16,387 nt of DNA from Candidatus Omnitrophota bacterium (GTDB lineage Bacteria > Omnitrophota > Omnitrophia > Omnitrophales > Danuiimicrobiaceae). The stretch's first letter is position 1. Each line of letters begins with the position of its first letter. This document shows, piece by piece, positions 15,301 to 16,387 of the stretch. Below the pieces are notes generated by a model. The model saw only the letters and a program-made list of their open reading frames with translations, had not been told where the DNA came from and searched no databases. The stretch lies in NCBI GenBank assembly GCA_016206815.1, contig JACQQT010000085.1, positions 1 to 16,387 on the forward strand, read 5' to 3'. Position numbers and translations under genes: made by a program.

Positions 15301-15504
15301 GTGATCGTCTCCACATTGTTAACACTTTTCGTGGTCCCGTCAGCTTACGCCTTTTTAGTTCCGTTCGAGACGAAAGACACAGCCATGACGGCATTTCAAA
15401 AAGGAAGCTCGAAGTTTTTGGAGTCGATGAAAAATGCGGTTAGCTTTTCGAAGAGACAGCTTGGGAAGTTTGCAGGCGATAAAAAGCGGTTAAATATTCC
15501 TTAA
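12304..15504 (+). CDS. HAE1-type RND efflux transporter (AcrB/MexB family)
   Basis: This is an inner-membrane, proton-driven drug or lipid exporter that works as a trimer with a TolC channel. The 1066-residue product has the expected plan: an N-terminal membrane helix (about 10-30), a periplasmic porter/docking half, a block of helices (about 335-500), a second periplasmic half and C-terminal helices (about 865-1035). The proton-relay residues are present: D404 and D405 in GIVVDDAIMVLEN and K930 in GIVKKNSILLVEF, matching D407, D408 and K940 of AcrB. Length is close to AcrB (1049). It begins with an ATGA overlap with the TolC-like gene. No membrane-fusion adaptor gene is present in the operon. 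The last 65 bp overlap the end of the opposing epimerase gene, with no terminator visible. The substrate cannot be told from the sequence. Confidence 0.95.
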   Translation: MTISEVSIKNPVFAWMLMLGLMFFGLLSFKGMGIGQMPDVDFPVLSIDVTWEGAAPEVMESDVVDIIEDAVMSVEGIRDVSSSTRQGAADINIEFELERDIDVALQEVQSKLSAAQRRLPDNIDPPVISKQNPEDQPIMWIGVSTESKSLRELMEYVDIELKDRFKTISGVGEIFLGGFRERNLRVWIDPKKLTAFQLTVEDIMNAIQEGHVEIPAGRLETEQKETTVRAMGEARSIEEFENISITKRGGQPIYKPILLKEVATIKDDLADLRRISRIMGKPAVGIGIRKQRGANTVEVAKEVRKRLEEVKRRLREGYEIGINFDSSRYIEDSVHELNFTLLLSAILTSLVCWLFFGSWSTNLNILLAIPTSILGTFMVLKFAGFTLNTFTLLGLSLAIGIVVDDAIMVLENIVRHREMGKAKVEAASEGARQITFAALAATLAVIAVFLPVAFMEGIIGKFFFQFGVTISAAVAISLLEALTLAPMRCSQFLEVGERKTRFGKHFESGLKQLTIFYRKALIVALRNKRKVLVGATIFFLISLGTLPLIRKEFVPSQDQSTFLIRIQTPIGSSIEFTNERFKRVEEIVMKRPELNRYYAAIGGFGGGEVNTGMMFISLKQPKDRPPDPVKKRRLSQQALMTYFRRELNQIPDVKAVIQDLSMRGFAAQRGFPIEFTVRGPDWSKLVEYSEQIQERMKARDLFQDVDTDYLVGMPEIRVYPDREKAFERGVSIGSIARTISAMIGSERIAKYTKGGKRYDVRIQVTPDKRINPEHIENLFVWNNRGEMVRLGDVIHLKEQSSLLAITRRDRERAIGIFANVGSGKSQAKAIEVAGQIGREILPEGYRIVFSGTSQTFKESFQSLMFALWVGILIAYMILASQFNHIIHPFTVLLALPFSISGALIALLISNQSLNIFSMIGLILLLGIVKKNSILLVEFTNQIREQGASPIDALKEACPLRLRPILMTSISTIAAAIPPALAVGPGAETRIPMAIAVIGGVIVSTLLTLFVVPSAYAFLVPFETKDTAMTAFQKGSSKFLESMKNAVSFSKRQLGKFAGDKKRLNIP

Positions 15505-16372
15505 TTCCCTCCTCAACCGAATAGCGTGACTTAAAGCCGATCAGCTGCTGCGCTTTTTCCGTGTCCGCTTGGGTACTGTTTTGATAAAAAGAATAGGGGT
15601 TGTCAAAGTAATCCGGTGCCAACCGGGTGCCTAAAACCTCATTCAAAATTTCAATCAGCCGGTTAAACGAGGTGGCCTTCCCGGTTCCGACGTTGACAAT
15701 GCCGCTTGCTTTTGCCTCCAACGCCTTGAGATTTGCTTCCACGACATCGCGGACATAGATATGATCCCGGGTTTGTTCGCCGGCATGGAAAATACGGGGG
15801 CGTTTTCCGGCACGTATTTGCTCGGCTAACCGAAAAATCATACTCGCAGACTTCGTTTTATGGGATTCTCCTTTTCCAAACACATTAAAGTAACGAAGCC
15901 CGATGATTAAAATTTCCTCGGTCTTCATGGCACGTTCCGCAATTTGATCGCCGATTAATTTTGAATAAGCGTAAATATTAAGCGGATTTAAACGTCCTGT
16001 TTCACGTTGCGGCGCCGGTTCGTTCCCGTAAACGCCTGCGGAAGAAGCGTACACAAGTTTTGCGTTTGTTCGGACGGCATATTGAAGCACCTTTTTAAAT
16101 CCTTCCACATTATTAAACACCATTCGCTTTTGATCGCTGACCGTCGTATCCGTTAGAGCCGCTTGATGAAAAATTGCGTCTACTTTCCCCAATTTTTCCC
16201 AGTTGACTCGGTTGACATCCATGGCAATCATCTCGCCGCGAAACGTACTTAAGTTCTTGAAATCAGCGCAAGAAAAATCATCTATCACGGTCACTTCTGC
16301 GCCGCGCGCCTCCAAAGCAAGCGCCAAATTCGAGCCGATGAAACCGGCTCCTCCCGTCACAATTGCTTTCAT
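15440..16372 (-). CDS. hldD: ADP-L-glycero-D-manno-heptose 6-epimerase-like protein
   Basis: The product is an extended short-chain dehydrogenase (NAD-dependent epimerase) most like HldD/RfaD, which makes the ADP-L-glycero-D-manno-heptose used in the LPS inner core. Visible motifs in the 310 residues are the NAD-binding GGAGFIG (7-13), IFHQAALTDTT (67-77), the catalytic ASSAGVYG (S110/S111), and Y134-xxx-K138 in YAYSK. LRYFNVFG (159-166) follows. HKTKSAS (171-177) corresponds to the GHKGSMAS segment of E. coli HldD. RDHIYVRDV (202-210) and FYQNSTQAD (262-270), also close to HldD, complete the set. Other nucleotide-sugar epimerases (GalE-like) remain possible. The ATG at 16372 has a strong AGAGGTGA just upstream. 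The C-terminal tail after EYL overlaps the RND gene by 65 bp on the other strand. Confidence 0.85.
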   Translation of the reverse strand: MKAIVTGGAGFIGSNLALALEARGAEVTVIDDFSCADFKNLSTFRGEMIAMDVNRVNWEKLGKVDAIFHQAALTDTTVSDQKRMVFNNVEGFKKVLQYAVRTNAKLVYASSAGVYGNEPAPQRETGRLNPLNIYAYSKLIGDQIAERAMKTEEILIIGLRYFNVFGKGESHKTKSASMIFRLAEQIRAGKRPRIFHAGEQTRDHIYVRDVVEANLKALEAKASGIVNVGTGKATSFNRLIEILNEVLGTRLAPDYFDNPYSFYQNSTQADTEKAQQLIGFKSRYSVEEGIKEYLTAFYRLQTSQAVSSKS

Positions 16373-16387
16373 ACTTTCACCTCTTCA

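Noticed and set aside
1..16387. CRISPR arrays, insertion sequences, phage or toxin-antitoxin genes
   Set aside because: No regularly spaced repeats, transposase or integrase motifs, or small paired genes were seen.

Overview
The window comes from a diderm (Gram-negative) bacterium. It carries lptD, an HldD-type heptose epimerase, a TolC-family outer-membrane protein with an RND pump, and the N-terminal part of UDP-glucose 6-dehydrogenase. By eye, base composition is close to even and genes are tightly packed. I cannot fix the phylum from the sequence. The gene order is not the familiar enterobacterial one, and an uncultivated diderm lineage (for example Omnitrophota-like) is plausible but unproven. 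No mobile element, CRISPR array or phage gene is visible.

Left block, minus strand, about 1-8550: one apparent transcription unit reading leftwards. It runs accD, a MalK/UgpC-type ABC ATPase, two tandem membrane GAF-GGDEF diguanylate cyclases, a short-type transaldolase, lptD and ugd (cut by the window edge). A perfect-consensus sigma-70-type promoter (TTGACA, 17 nt, TATAAT) precedes accD. Between that promoter and the accD ATG lies a hairpin followed by eight U residues, so attenuation of the unit is a real possibility. A small inverted repeat of the widespread 'TGTCATTCCCGC' kind separates the cyclases from the transaldolase.

Centre: rpoN (sigma-54) is divergent from accD. Its start codon sits where a good sigma-70-type promoter would start transcription, which suggests a leaderless mRNA. 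A sigma-54-like GG-N10-GC element overlaps the same spot and could serve autorepression. A minus-strand tRNA-Thr(CGU) gene with encoded CCA follows rpoN.

Right block, plus strand, about 10400-15504: marR-type regulator, TolC-like outer-membrane factor and HAE1-type RND transporter, spaced or overlapped by a few bases. A 23-bp inverted repeat just upstream of marR is a candidate operator. The periplasmic adaptor (MFP) that such pumps need is absent. The RND gene overlaps tail to tail with an hldD-like epimerase on the minus strand.

Taken together, the window is about the envelope: malonyl-CoA for lipid synthesis (accD), sedoheptulose-7-phosphate chemistry (transaldolase), heptose epimerisation (hldD), UDP-glucuronate (ugd), LPS insertion (lptD), efflux, and c-di-GMP and sigma-54 control. 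I found no clearly new multi-gene system. The points most worth checking are the control elements around accD/rpoN, the transaldolase-LPS linkage, the paired cyclases with different product-inhibition sites, and the adaptor-less efflux operon.
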